Source of the DNA: Thauera sp.
GTDB lineage: Bacteria > Pseudomonadota > Gammaproteobacteria > Burkholderiales > Rhodocyclaceae
Assembly: GCA_024235615.1 (NCBI GenBank)
Contig: JACKMB010000002.1
Location: 658,321-722,320, forward strand
Reading direction: 5' to 3'
Length of the DNA: 64,000 nucleotides
Part shown: positions 34,545-44,013 of the stretch, one piece after another
How positions within the stretch are numbered: position 1 is the first letter of the stretch
Layout of the letters: every line of letters begins with the position of its first letter
Made by a program: the position numbers and the translations under genes
Notes under the pieces: generated by a model
The model's database searches: none
Seen by the model: only the letters and a program-made list of their open reading frames with translations
What the model was told of the DNA's origin: nothing

Positions 34545-35036
34545 TCACCTCGTCGCCGCAGGCAGGATACGGACCGCTCTTGCCTCGAGCTGGATCGTCA
34601 CCGCCTGAGTCTGGTTGGGCACGACGACATGGGTGGCACGCCACTGCGCACGCTCGAGGTCGCGGAAGGCCGCAACCACGCCGATTTCGCGGGTGTCGGG
34701 CTGCAGCGTGCGCTGCAGGGTGCGGGTTTCGCCCGGGCGCAGCTGGAGTTCGTCGCGCGCGACCAGATCGGCGCCGAGCGTCGCGCTCTCGCCGTCCCAT
34801 AACGAGAAGAAGTCGGCACGTCCGAAAGCGGCGTCGGTCTTGAGCTCGTAGATCCGCAGGGTGATCGGCGAGGCGCGCTCGCGACGGTCCGGATTGAGCC
34901 CGCTCGCTGCCTGCACGCTGGCCTGCACCACGGTGGGCTTGGGCGGCGGGGCGGCGCAGCCGGCCAGCAGCGCCGGCACAAGGACGAGGATCGGCAGACG
35001 CGTGCGCCACCTCTGCCAGAGCGCGGACAGGGGCAC
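34545..35036 (-). CDS. tssJ: T6SS outer-membrane lipoprotein TssJ
   Basis: TssJ is the outer-membrane lipoprotein that docks the periplasmic end of TssM. The 163-residue protein starts with GTG at 35036, chosen because AAGGAG lies six bases upstream of it; the ATG at 35069 lacks such a site. The signal ends in the lipobox LLAGC, with C27 as the lipidated residue. The mature part has the transthyretin-like fold blocks SPITLRIYELKTDAAFGRADFF and GVVAAFRDLERAQWR. It is the first gene of the leftward T6SS operon, with mltA diverging from it. Confidence 0.92.
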   Translation of the reverse strand: MPLSALWQRWRTRLPILVLVPALLAGCAAPPPKPTVVQASVQAASGLNPDRRERASPITLRIYELKTDAAFGRADFFSLWDGESATLGADLVARDELQLRPGETRTLQRTLQPDTREIGVVAAFRDLERAQWRATHVVVPNQTQAVTIQLEARAVRILPAATR

Positions 35037-35235
35037 GGTTCTCTCCTTGGTGGTTCCATATGAATTCAATATGGCCGCTATCCCCGGCGCCGTCTACCTC
35101 GCGATATGCGCTGCGCGTCGATGAAGCCGTGCTTCGGCGTGGCGAGGGTGGCGCCGGCGGACTATGTTTGGATTGAATGGTCGTCGCGTGCCGGCGTCGG
35201 CGGTCGTGCGCCAACGCGGTCGAAGGAGGTTGAGC

Positions 35236-37167
35236 ATGGAACCGCATTGCATCGGACGGTCTGCGCTTGCGGGCGCGCTGGTCATCCTGCTCGCGGGCTG
35301 CAGTGCCGGGAGCATGCTGTCGGACGGCTCCGCTCCCCTTGGCGCGCCAAGCGGGACGGATGGCTCGGCAGCCCCGAGCGTGGTGGCGACGCCGGCACAG
35401 CTTCCGCTCGAGCGCCAGGCCGGAGCGGTGTCGGGCGACCCCGGGACGGATGCGGGCAAGTCCGCGGGCACCGTGCGCAGCGGGTTCTCGACCCGTCATG
35501 CGCACTTCGCGCCAGTCGATTGGGACGAGGTTCCGGGATGGCGGCAGGACGCGCTTGCCGGTGTCGGCGAGGCGCTCGCGCGCAGTTGCACGGCGCTCGG
35601 GCGCGGCGATGCGTGGAGCGGGCTGTGCGCCCGGCTCGGCGTGGTGGATGGGGCCGATGCGCTGCGCGCGTTCATCGAGCGCGAGTTCGAGCCCTACGAG
35701 GTAGGCAACCCCGATCGCTCCCGCGACGGGCTCATCACGGGCTACTACGAGCCTTTCATCGAGGGGCGGCGCAGTCGGCAGGGCGCCTTTGTCCATCCGG
35801 TGCATGGCTTGCCGGCCGATCTGCTGACGCTGGATCTACGCCAGATTCCGAAGGCCATGCGTGCTGCGCCGGTGCCCGTGCGCATCGTCGGCCGCAAGGT
35901 GGTGCCGGCTGCGGAGGAGAAGGGGGCCTATCGGCTCGACCTGTCCGCGGTGCCGGCAGGCGTGCTCGACCGCCGCGTTCGGCTGCGCCTCGAGGGGGAG
36001 CGCCTGGTGGCCTATCCGACTCGTGCCGAGATCGTCCGTGGGGGACTGCGCCAGGCGCCGGTGCTGGCCTGGGTGGATAACGTCGCGGCCCTGTATTCCA
36101 TGCACATCCAGGGCTCGGGGCGCGTGCGCCTCGAGGACGGCAAGGTGCTGCGGCTGGCGTTCGCGGAACAGAATGGCCATCCCTTCCGGCCGCCGCAGCG
36201 GACGCGTACGCGCGGCATGACGGAAGGGCCGTCGTTGTTTGCGCGCGGGCTCGACATCGAGTTCGAGGCGGTCGCCGAATCGCAGGGCGCGCTCGCCGAG
36301 CGGCCGCTCACACGCGGCGCCGCGCGGCCCGGGCTGCCCTCGGAGCGCGCGCTCGACCGCGACGTGGAGCGCTTGGTCGAGGCGCTCGCCGCGGGCGCCA
36401 CGTTGGGTGAGGCTGCGCGCACCGGATCCGTCGGCGCGGCGCAGGCCCCGCTCAAGTCCGGATCCACTGTCCGGCCCAGCCAGGCGCGGCCGCAGCCGGA
36501 AGTGGCGCCAGCATCACGCGAGCCGGCTCCACCCAGGGTTTCGGCGCCGGTGGCGGCGAGCCCCGGCGCGCGCCCCGCAAAGCGCCCCGCAACGGCCCCG
36601 GCGCCTGGCGTCGATGCGCCCGCGGCGGGGGCGGCCGGACGGGTGTCGGCGCCCGTCGTGGCGGTCGAGCCGGAAGCGCTGGCGGTCGAGGAGGTGATGC
36701 GGTTCCCGCAGCCCAGCGCGGCGACGGTGGCGGCCATCGAGGGCGATCCGAGCTACGTCTTCTTCCGCGCGCTCGCCGATGGGCCCGAGGGGCCGGTCGG
36801 CGCCTTGGGGGTGCCGCTCACCGCCGGCCGTTCGGTGGCGGTCGATCCCCGGACCATGCCGCTGGGTTTCCCGGTCTTCATCGCCACCACGTTGCCGCGC
36901 GGGGACGCGCCGCTCAACCGCCTGGTGCTCGCGCAGGACACTGGCGGAGCGATTCGCGGTGCGGTTCGGGCGGATTATTTCTGGGGCCTCGGCAGCCGCG
37001 CCTTCGCTCAGGCCGCGCGCATGAAGGAGCGCGGCCGCCTTTGGCTGCTGCTGCCGCGCGGGATGCCGGTGGCCGCGCGCGACCGGGTGGTGCGCACGCG
37101 CGGCGCGGCGGTCTTGCCGGAATGCCTGGTGGAGGAGGAGGGCGTGTGCGTGGAGGATGTCCAGTGA
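35236..37167 (+). CDS. mltA: Lytic murein transglycosylase MltA with a long linker insertion
   Basis: MltA cleaves peptidoglycan glycan strands at the outer-membrane face. The 643-residue lipoprotein has a signal with lipobox LLAGC (C22). The MltA domain is split: the first part has LITGYYEPFIEG near 171-182, LAWVDNVAALYSMHIQGSGR near 275-294; the second 3D part has GDPSYVFFRAL, VPLTAGRSVAVDPRTMPLG and LAQDTGGAIRGAVRADYFWG. Between them, at about 350-485, lies an Ala/Pro-rich stretch some 100 residues longer than usual in the family. GAAGGAGG precedes ATG 35236. It diverges from tssJ, and any T6SS role is speculative. Confidence 0.9.
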   Translation: MEPHCIGRSALAGALVILLAGCSAGSMLSDGSAPLGAPSGTDGSAAPSVVATPAQLPLERQAGAVSGDPGTDAGKSAGTVRSGFSTRHAHFAPVDWDEVPGWRQDALAGVGEALARSCTALGRGDAWSGLCARLGVVDGADALRAFIEREFEPYEVGNPDRSRDGLITGYYEPFIEGRRSRQGAFVHPVHGLPADLLTLDLRQIPKAMRAAPVPVRIVGRKVVPAAEEKGAYRLDLSAVPAGVLDRRVRLRLEGERLVAYPTRAEIVRGGLRQAPVLAWVDNVAALYSMHIQGSGRVRLEDGKVLRLAFAEQNGHPFRPPQRTRTRGMTEGPSLFARGLDIEFEAVAESQGALAERPLTRGAARPGLPSERALDRDVERLVEALAAGATLGEAARTGSVGAAQAPLKSGSTVRPSQARPQPEVAPASREPAPPRVSAPVAASPGARPAKRPATAPAPGVDAPAAGAAGRVSAPVVAVEPEALAVEEVMRFPQPSAATVAAIEGDPSYVFFRALADGPEGPVGALGVPLTAGRSVAVDPRTMPLGFPVFIATTLPRGDAPLNRLVLAQDTGGAIRGAVRADYFWGLGSRAFAQAARMKERGRLWLLLPRGMPVAARDRVVRTRGAAVLPECLVEEEGVCVEDVQ

Positions 37168-37176
37168 TCGCCCGCC

Positions 37177-38721
37177 TCAGCGGATCGCCCCCGGGCGGGC
37201 CGGCGTGGCGGCCCCCAGCGCGGCGTTGTGCGCTTCGATCAGCCAGCCGTTGAAGACGCCGCGGGCAGCGTCGATCGTCTCGCTCGCCGTCAGTCCCACG
37301 GGGCCGATGCCTTCGCGGGCGAGCCGGCTGGCCGCGGCGCCGTGCAGGTGTACACCTGCGATCAGCGCCGACTCTGGAGGCCAGCCTTGGGCGAGCAGGC
37401 CGATGACGAGGCCGCTCAGCACGTCGCCCATGCCTGCGCTCGCCATCCCCGAGTGGCCGGTGCCGTTGATGAACCAGCGCTCGTCGGGCGTGGCGACGAT
37501 GCTGCCGCAGCCCTTGAGCACGACCAGGGCGCGGTAGCGGCGGGCGAGCTCGAGTGCGGCACGCAGGCGATCGGCCTGCACGCTTGCGGTGTCTGTCCCG
37601 AGCAGGCGGGCCGCCTCGGCGGGATGGGGGGTGAGCACGCTGGCGGTGACGCGCGCGCACAGCATCTGACGGAGTGCGGCGTCGCCGGCGACGAGGTTGA
37701 GCGCGTCGGCGTCGAGCAGCAGCGGGATCGGGCGCACGAGCGTATCGGCGAGCAGACGCGCTGCGCCTTCGTCGGTGCCGAGGCCGGGGCCGATGGCGAG
37801 CGCGCTGACCCGCTCCGGCAGGGTCTCGGCGCGACGCAGCATCAACTCCGGGTGGGCGAAATCGACCGCAGGGCCGGCGGGGTCGAGCAGGCCGACATAC
37901 ACCCGTCCGGTGCCGAGCCACAGCGCGGCCCGCCCTGCGAGCAGCGCGGCGCCGACCATGCCGGCATTTCCGCCGAGGATGGCGGCGTCGCCGTAGAGGC
38001 CCTTGTGCGTGTTGCGCGGGCGTGGCTGCAGCAGGTGGCGGAACAGCGAGGGGGCGATCGCATGGCCGCGCGCCGGTAGCCAGGCCGGAGCGTCGATCTC
38101 GATGCGCTGCACGCTGATCTCGCCGCAGTGGTCCGGACCATCGTTGGTGAGCAGGCCGGGCTTGAGGGCGATGAAGGTGGTGGTGTGGGTGGCGCGGAAG
38201 GTGGCGCCGAGCGGGCTGCCGGTGTCGGCGTCGAGTCCGCTCGGGACGTCGAGCGCCATGCGCGGGCAGGGCTGGGCGTTGAGGGTGTGGATCCAGCTCG
38301 CGTAGCGGCCCTCGATCGGGCGGCCGAGGCCGATGCCGAAGAGCGCGTCGACCACCAGTGCCCAGCCGTTGGTCGGTGCGGCGGGCATGTCGGAGACGAT
38401 GCTGCCGCCGACGGCGAGGTAGTCGGCATGCGCCTTCGCGGCCTCGGCCGGGAGACGCCCGGCCGCGCTGCAGAACGCGACCACCACCTCGCGTCCGGCC
38501 TGGGCGAGCTGGCGTGCCATCACGAAGCCGTCGCCGCCGTTGTTGCCGGGACCGCAGGCGACCAGGATCGGTCCGGGGCGGTCCATGATCAGCCGCACCG
38601 CGTCCTGCGCGGCGGCGCGGCCAGCGCGCTCCATCAACGGCGGGCGGGCGTTCGGGATGAGCTTGTCCTCGATCTCGCGGATGCCGGCGACGGGGTAGAT
38701 CGGGCGCAGGGAGCTGAACAT
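37177..38721 (-). CDS. nnr: Bifunctional NAD(P)HX epimerase / ADP-dependent NAD(P)HX dehydratase
   Basis: This is a 514-residue repair enzyme that restores hydrated NAD(P)H. Residues about 1-215 are the YjeF_N epimerase half, with ACGPGNNGGDGFVMARQLA and VVDALFGIGLGRP. Residues about 225-514 are the ADP-dependent dehydratase half (YjeF_C/carbohydrate-kinase fold), with NTHKGLYGDAAILGGNAGMVG, LLDADALN and the ADP-site NGTGHSGMASAGMGDVLSG. Both halves look intact. ATG 38721 (MFSSLRPIYPV) is chosen over an upstream in-frame start that runs into the repeat array. It converges with mltA, 9 bases apart. Confidence 0.92.
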   Translation of the reverse strand: MFSSLRPIYPVAGIREIEDKLIPNARPPLMERAGRAAAQDAVRLIMDRPGPILVACGPGNNGGDGFVMARQLAQAGREVVVAFCSAAGRLPAEAAKAHADYLAVGGSIVSDMPAAPTNGWALVVDALFGIGLGRPIEGRYASWIHTLNAQPCPRMALDVPSGLDADTGSPLGATFRATHTTTFIALKPGLLTNDGPDHCGEISVQRIEIDAPAWLPARGHAIAPSLFRHLLQPRPRNTHKGLYGDAAILGGNAGMVGAALLAGRAALWLGTGRVYVGLLDPAGPAVDFAHPELMLRRAETLPERVSALAIGPGLGTDEGAARLLADTLVRPIPLLLDADALNLVAGDAALRQMLCARVTASVLTPHPAEAARLLGTDTASVQADRLRAALELARRYRALVVLKGCGSIVATPDERWFINGTGHSGMASAGMGDVLSGLVIGLLAQGWPPESALIAGVHLHGAAASRLAREGIGPVGLTASETIDAARGVFNGWLIEAHNAALGAATPARPGAIR

Positions 38722-39195
38722 GATGGACTCCGGTGGGGGAGTCGCGATTCTACGTCCTCGGGGCCGTGGTGGTTCTGCAGGAGCGTCGGAAGGGGCGAAT
38801 GTGGGGGGCGGGGGAAGGTGCTGGCGCGCCGGGTCCGGCGCCGCCGCCTTCGCGCCTGCCGGCGCTCCTACATGAACCGCCACGCGCCCGCAGCCCTTGT
38901 AGGAGCGGCGGCAGCCGCGAATGGGGCGGTGCAGGGGGTGACGAGGCCGCGGGTGATCGACGCCGCCTTCGCGCCTGCCGGCGCTCCTACATGAACCGCC
39001 ACGCGCCCGCAGCCCCTGTAGGAGCGGCGGCAGCCGCGAATGCGGCGGTGCAGGGGGTGACGTGGCCGCGGGTGATCGACGCCGCCTTCGCCGCCTGCCG
39101 GCGCTCCTACGTAAACCGCCACGCGCCCGCAGCCCCTGTAGGAGCGGCGGCAGCCGCGAATGGGGCGGTGCAGGGAGTGACGAGGCCGCGGGCGT
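38722..39195. other. Non-coding gap holding the palindromic repeat array
   Basis: This 474-base gap between the leftward spoVR and nnr genes has no credible gene. From 38842 to 39192 it is filled by three tandem palindromic repeat units. The first 120 bases include the nnr leader. Open frames in this stretch read the repeats as Ala/Arg-rich protein and are artefacts of the high GC content. Confidence 0.8.
38842..39192. repeat. Three tandem 119-120 bp palindromic (REP-like) repeats
   Basis: Three units begin at 38842, 38961 and 39080 and are nearly identical. Each contains a left arm ending GGCGCTCCTACA and a right arm beginning TGTAGGAGCGGC, which pair almost perfectly across about 24-28 bases, then GCAGCCGCGAA and a shared spacer ending GGTGATCGA. 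The TGTAGGAGCGGC core resembles the REP elements common in Pseudomonas and related bacteria. The third unit has one extra base and a CATG to CGTA change near the loop. The array runs to within 4 bases of the spoVR stop. Confidence 0.9.
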
Positions 39196-40749
39196 TCAGG
39201 CGGGGGCGCGGGGGCGGGTGGTTTCGGCGCGGATCTCGTGAAGGAGCTCGATCTTGCCGTCATCGCCTGCGCGCTCCAGGCGTACGGTGAAGCCCCACAG
39301 GCGGGCGAGGTGGCGCATGACCTCGTCGGTGCCGTCGCCGAGCGGGCGGCGGCGGAAGGCGGTGTGGCGCAGGGTGAGCGAGCGGTCGCCGCGCAGGTCG
39401 ACGTTCCAGACCTGCACGTTGGGCTCGCGTGCGCCCAGGTTGTACTGGTCGGAGAGGATCTCGCGCAGCTTGCGGAAGCCCGCGTCGTCGTGGATCGCGG
39501 AGACCTGCAGCTTGTCCTCGTGGTCGTCGTCGAGCACGGCGAACAGGCGGAAGTCGCGCATGACCTTCGGCGACAGGTACTGCGCGATGAAGCTCTCGTC
39601 CTTGAAGTTGCGCATCGCGAAGTCGAAGGTCTCCAGCCAGTCGCTGCCGGCAATCTCGGGGAACCAGCGCCGGTCTTCCTCGTCCGGGTCCTCGCAGATG
39701 CGGCGCAGGTCGCGCCACATCGCGAAGCCGAGCGCGTAGGGGTTGATGCCACTAAACCAGCGGCTGTTGTAGGGTGGCTGGGCGACGACGTTGGTGTGCG
39801 ACTGCAGGAACTCGAGCATGAAGCTGTCGGCGAGCAGGCCCTCGTCGTAGAGGTGATTGAGCAGGGTGTAGTGCCAGAAGGTCGCCCAGCCCTCGTTCAT
39901 GACCTGGGTCTGGCGCTGCGGGAAGAAGTACTGCGCGATCTTGCGCACGATGCGCACCACCTCGCGCTGCCAGGGCTCGAGCAGGGGGGCGTTCTTCTCG
40001 ACGAAGTAGAGCAGGTTCTCCTCGGGCTCGGGCGGGAAGCGCGCCTCGGCGCGGGCGTCGGCGCGCACGTCGTGTGCGGGCAGGGTGCGCCAGAGGTCGT
40101 TCACCTGGCTCTGCAGGTATTCCTCGCGCTCCTGCTGGCGCAGCTTCTCCTTGGCGAGCGAGAGCCTGGGCGGGCGCTTGTAGCGGTCGACGCCGAGGTT
40201 CATCAGGGCGTGGCAGGAATCGAGCAGCAGCTCGACGGCCTCCTCGCCGTGACGCTCCTCGCACTGGGTGATGTAGTTCCGCGCGAACAGCAGGTAGTCG
40301 ATGATGGCGTCGGCGTTGGTCCAGGTGCGGAACAGGTAGTTGCCCTTGAAGAAGCTGTTGTGGCCGTAGGCGGCGTGGGCGATCACCAGGCCCTGCATGG
40401 TGAGCGTGTTCTCCTCCATCAGGTAGGCGATGCAGGGGTTGGAGTTGATCACGATCTCGTAGGCCAGCCCCATCTGGCCGCGCCGGTAGCCCTTCTCGGT
40501 GGCGAGGAAGTGCTTGCCGAAGGACCAGTGGTGGTAATTGACCGGCATGCCCACCGAGGCGTAGGCGTCCATCATCTGCTCGGCGGTGATGATCTCGACC
40601 TGCACCGGGTAGATGTCGAGCTTGTAGTGCGCGGCGACGCGGGCGATCTCGTCGTTGTAGCGGTCGATGGCCTCGACGGTCCATTCCGAGCCGGAGGGGA
40701 GCGGCGACTTGGCGGCGCGGCCGCGCGTGCGGGGGCGGGTGGTCTTCAT
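39196..40749 (-). CDS. SpoVR family protein
   Basis: This is a 517-residue SpoVR/YcgB protein. Conserved blocks include WTVEAIDRYNDEIARVAAHY, YHHWSFGKHF, VINSNPCIAYLMEENT, HAAYGHNSFFKGNYLF and ETRFAQVMNEGWATFWHYT-type sequence (here QVMNEGWATFWHYTLLNHL). The start overlaps the DUF444 stop (ATGA), so it is translated after it. SpoVR, DUF444 and PrkA form a conserved trio active under starvation and stress in many proteobacteria. The molecular role of SpoVR is not settled. The C-terminus is a short Pro/Arg tail. Confidence 0.92.
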   Translation of the reverse strand: MKTTRPRTRGRAAKSPLPSGSEWTVEAIDRYNDEIARVAAHYKLDIYPVQVEIITAEQMMDAYASVGMPVNYHHWSFGKHFLATEKGYRRGQMGLAYEIVINSNPCIAYLMEENTLTMQGLVIAHAAYGHNSFFKGNYLFRTWTNADAIIDYLLFARNYITQCEERHGEEAVELLLDSCHALMNLGVDRYKRPPRLSLAKEKLRQQEREEYLQSQVNDLWRTLPAHDVRADARAEARFPPEPEENLLYFVEKNAPLLEPWQREVVRIVRKIAQYFFPQRQTQVMNEGWATFWHYTLLNHLYDEGLLADSFMLEFLQSHTNVVAQPPYNSRWFSGINPYALGFAMWRDLRRICEDPDEEDRRWFPEIAGSDWLETFDFAMRNFKDESFIAQYLSPKVMRDFRLFAVLDDDHEDKLQVSAIHDDAGFRKLREILSDQYNLGAREPNVQVWNVDLRGDRSLTLRHTAFRRRPLGDGTDEVMRHLARLWGFTVRLERAGDDGKIELLHEIRAETTRPRAPA

Positions 40750-42014
40750 GCGAGGGTCTTCTTGAACAGTTCGCGGAACACCGGGTAGATGTCGGCCGGC
40801 GACTCGATGCGCTGCATCGCGAAGTTGTCGTACGCGGCCTCGAGCTTGGCGTACTCGCGCCACAGATTCTGCGGCTCGCCGGCGGTGATCTCGACGTAGG
40901 CGAAGTACTGGCACCACGGCAGGATCTCCTTGCCGAGCAGGCGCCCGCACACCGGCGAGTCGTTGTCCCAGTTGTCGCCGTCGGAGGCCTGGGCGCCGTA
41001 GACGTTCCACTGCCCGTTGGCGTAGCGCTCGCGCAGGATGCCGCGCATGAGCTCGAGCGCGCTGGAGACCACGGTGCCGCCGGACTCGCGCGAGTGGAAG
41101 AACTCGTCCTCGTCGACCTCCTTGGCCACGGTGTGGTGGCGGATGAAGACGACCTCGATGTGCTCGTAGCTGCGCGTGAGGAAGAGGTAGAGCAGCATGA
41201 AGAAGCGCTTGGCCATGGACTTGCGCTCCTCGTCCATCGAGCCGGAGACGTCCATCACGCAGAACATCACCGCCTGCGTGGTGGGGCGGGGCTCCTTGAT
41301 GCGGTTGTTGTAGCGCAGGTCGAAGCGGTCGATGAAGGGGATGCGGTCGATGCGCGCGCGCAGCGCGGCGAGTTCCTCGCGCAGGCCGCGCACCTCCTCG
41401 CTGTCCTCGCCGCCGCGTGCGAGCGCCTCGTCGAGTTCCTGCTGCAGCTCGCGGATGCGCGCGGCCCAGGGCGAGCCGAGCGCCAGTCTGCGCCCGAGCG
41501 CGCCGCGCATCGAGCGCACGATGTTGATGTTGGCGGGCACGCCGTCCGAGGTGAAGCCGGCGCGCCGGGTCTTGTAGTCGGTGACCTTGGCGAGCTGGGT
41601 GCGGATCAGGCGGGGGAGCTCGAGGTCCTCGAAGAAGAGGTCGAGGAACTCCTCGCGCGAGAGCTGGAAGACGAAGTCGTCCTCGTGCTCGCCGTCCTGG
41701 CTCGCCTTGCCCTTGCCGGCGCCGTCGCCACCGCCGCCGAGCGGACGCTTGATGCGGTCTCCGGTGCTGAACTGGTCGTTGCCCGGGAAGACCTGCTCCC
41801 ACACGCCGCCCTTGCCGTGGTGCAGCGAGGGCTCGGAGAGGTCGCGCGCGGGGATGGAGATCTGCTCGCCGTTCTCCAGGTCGCGGATGGAGCGGCCATG
41901 GATGGCCTCGGACACCGCCTTGCGGATCTGCTGCTTGAAGCGGCGCATGAAGCGCTGGCGGTTGACCGCGCTCTTGTTCTTGCTGTCGAAGCGCCGATCG
42001 ATGATGCGGACCAT
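40746..42014 (-). CDS. yeaH: DUF444 family protein (YeaH/YhbH) with VWA-type domain
   Basis: This 422-residue protein starts MVRIIDRRFDSKNKSAVNRQ, the typical YeaH opening, and has FMRRFKQQIRKAV, IPARDLSEPSLHHG and a von Willebrand-like metal site with MFCVMDVSGSMDEERKSMAKRF near 245-266. Residues about 85-105 are a Gly/Lys/Asp-rich flexible loop. In E. coli yeaG and yeaH are co-expressed under nitrogen and stationary-phase stress. Here the order prkA-DUF444-spoVR on one strand supports the same unit. The gap to prkA is 76 bases. Confidence 0.93.
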   Translation of the reverse strand: MVRIIDRRFDSKNKSAVNRQRFMRRFKQQIRKAVSEAIHGRSIRDLENGEQISIPARDLSEPSLHHGKGGVWEQVFPGNDQFSTGDRIKRPLGGGGDGAGKGKASQDGEHEDDFVFQLSREEFLDLFFEDLELPRLIRTQLAKVTDYKTRRAGFTSDGVPANINIVRSMRGALGRRLALGSPWAARIRELQQELDEALARGGEDSEEVRGLREELAALRARIDRIPFIDRFDLRYNNRIKEPRPTTQAVMFCVMDVSGSMDEERKSMAKRFFMLLYLFLTRSYEHIEVVFIRHHTVAKEVDEDEFFHSRESGGTVVSSALELMRGILRERYANGQWNVYGAQASDGDNWDNDSPVCGRLLGKEILPWCQYFAYVEITAGEPQNLWREYAKLEAAYDNFAMQRIESPADIYPVFRELFKKTLA

Positions 42015-42090
42015 GTCTCCTCCCGGTGTCCGCGCCCGGCCCGGGCCCGCGCCACGAGGGCGCGGGCCGGGCCGGACCGTGGCTCATGAA

Positions 42091-44013
42091 TCAGGACGCC
42101 TTGCGTACGCGCAGGTACCACTCGCACAGCAGGCGCACCTGCTTCTCGGTGTAGCCCTTGTCGATCATGCGGTCGACGAAGTCCTGGTGCTTCTTCTGCT
42201 CGTCGGCGCTGGCCTTGGCGTTGAAGCTGATCACCGGCAGCAGGTCCTCGGTGTTGGAGAACATCTTCTTCTCGATCACCGCGCGCAGCTTCTCGTACGA
42301 GGTCCAGCTCGGGTTGCGGCCCTCGTGCTTGGCACGCGCGCGCAGCACGAAGTTGACCACCTCGTTGCGGAAGTCCTTCGGGTTGCTGATGCCGGCCGGC
42401 TTCTCGATCTTCTCCAGCTCCTCGTTGAGCGCGGCGCGGTCGAGGATCTCGCCGGTGTTGGGGTCGCGGAACTCCTGGTCCTGGATCCAGAAGTCGGCGT
42501 AGATCACGTAGCGGTCGAAGATGTTCTGCCCGTACTCGGAGTAGCTCTCGAGGTAGGCGGTCTGGATCTCCTTGCCGATGAACTCGGCGTAGCGCGGCGC
42601 GAGGTATTCCTTGATGTAGCCGAGGTAGCGCGCCTCGGTCTCGGCCGGGAACTGTTCGGCCTCGATCTGCTGCTCGAGCACGTACATCAGGTGCACCGGG
42701 TTGGCGGCGACCTCGCGGTGGTCGAAGTTGAAGATCTTCGACAAGGCCTTGAAGGCGAAGCGGGTCGACAGGCCGGTCATGCCTTCGTCCACCCCGGCGT
42801 AGTCGCGGTACTCCTGGTAGCTCTTGGCCTTGGGGTCGGTGTCCTTGAGGTTCTCGCCGTCATACACCCGCATCTTGGAGAAGATGCTGGAGTTCTCGGG
42901 CTCCTTGAGCCGCGACAGCACCGCGAACTGGGCCATCATCTTGAGCGTGTCGGGCGCGCACGGCGCCTCGGACAGCGAGCTGTGGGCGAGCAGCTTCTCG
43001 TAGATCCGCACCTCGTCGGAGACGCGCAGGCAATAGGGCACCTTGACCGTGTAGATGCGGTCGAGGAAGGCCTCGTTGTTGCGGTTGTTCTTGAAGGCGA
43101 CCCACTCGGATTCGTTGGAATGCGCCATCACGATGCCGTCGAAGGGGATGGCGCCGAAGCCCTCGGTGCCCTTGTAGTTACCCTCCTGGGTGGCGGTGAG
43201 CAGCGGGTGGAGCACCTTGATCGGCGCCTTGAACATCTCGACGAACTCGAGCAGGCCGCGGTTGGCAAGGCACAGGCCGCCCGAGTAGCTGTAGGCGTCG
43301 GGGTCGTCCTGCGAGTACTGCTCGAGCTTGCGGATGTCGATCTTGCCAACCAGCGAGGAGATGTCCTGGTTGTTCTCGTCGCCCGGCTCGGTCTTCGCGA
43401 CCGCGGTCTGGCGCAGCACCGAGGGGCTGAGCTTGACCACGCGGAAGCGGGTGATGTCGCCGCCGTACTCGTGCAGGCGCTTGACCGCCCACGGGCTCAT
43501 GATGCCGCCGAGGTAGCGGCGCGGGATGCCGAAGTCGCCCTCGAGGATGTGCGCGTCCTCGGCGGCGTTGAAGAGGCCGAGCGGGGACTCGTTCACCGGC
43601 GATCCCTTGATCGCGTAGAAGGGCACGCGCTCGATCAGGCTCTTGAGCTTCTCGGCGAGCGAGGACTTGCCCCCGCCCACCGGGCCGAGCAGGTAGAGGA
43701 TCTGCTTCTTCTCCTCCAGGCCCTGCGCCGCGTGGCGGAAGTAGGACACGATGTTCTCGATGACCTCTTCCATGCCGTAGAAATCGCGGAAGGCCGGGTA
43801 GAGCTTGAGGATCTTGTTGGAGAAGATCCGCGACAGGCGCGGGTCGAGCCGGGTGTCGACCAGTTCCGGTTCGCCGATCGCCGCGAGCATGCGCTCGGCG
43901 GCGGTGGCGTAGGCCATGCGGTCGGTGCGGCAGAGTTCGAGGTAGTCCTGCAGGGACATCTCTTCCTCGCGGGCCGCTTCGAAGCGTGCCTGATAGGCGT
44001 TGAAGATGGACAT
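42091..44013 (-). CDS. prkA: PrkA family AAA+ serine protein kinase (YeaG)
   Basis: This 640-residue protein starts MSIFNAYQARFEAAREEEM and has the AAA module with LYLLGPVGGGKSSLAEKLKSL near 104-124, SPWAVKRLHEYGGDITRFRV, and a C-terminal kinase-like domain (PrkA_C) with NPSWTSYEKLRAVIEKKMFSN. ATG 44013 is chosen because GAGGAG sits seven to eight bases upstream; the longer frame is spurious. It is the first gene of the stress trio with DUF444 and SpoVR. Reported substrates differ between species, so none is assigned here. Confidence 0.94.
   Translation of the reverse strand: MSIFNAYQARFEAAREEEMSLQDYLELCRTDRMAYATAAERMLAAIGEPELVDTRLDPRLSRIFSNKILKLYPAFRDFYGMEEVIENIVSYFRHAAQGLEEKKQILYLLGPVGGGKSSLAEKLKSLIERVPFYAIKGSPVNESPLGLFNAAEDAHILEGDFGIPRRYLGGIMSPWAVKRLHEYGGDITRFRVVKLSPSVLRQTAVAKTEPGDENNQDISSLVGKIDIRKLEQYSQDDPDAYSYSGGLCLANRGLLEFVEMFKAPIKVLHPLLTATQEGNYKGTEGFGAIPFDGIVMAHSNESEWVAFKNNRNNEAFLDRIYTVKVPYCLRVSDEVRIYEKLLAHSSLSEAPCAPDTLKMMAQFAVLSRLKEPENSSIFSKMRVYDGENLKDTDPKAKSYQEYRDYAGVDEGMTGLSTRFAFKALSKIFNFDHREVAANPVHLMYVLEQQIEAEQFPAETEARYLGYIKEYLAPRYAEFIGKEIQTAYLESYSEYGQNIFDRYVIYADFWIQDQEFRDPNTGEILDRAALNEELEKIEKPAGISNPKDFRNEVVNFVLRARAKHEGRNPSWTSYEKLRAVIEKKMFSNTEDLLPVISFNAKASADEQKKHQDFVDRMIDKGYTEKQVRLLCEWYLRVRKAS

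Noticed and set aside
38842-39192. Possible CRISPR array
   Set aside because: Unit length is 119-120 bases, the spacers between palindromes are also repeated, and no cas genes are near.
38728-39290. Ala/Arg-rich open frames reading through the repeat array
   Set aside because: They are translations of the palindromic repeats; no start signal and no protein family pattern.
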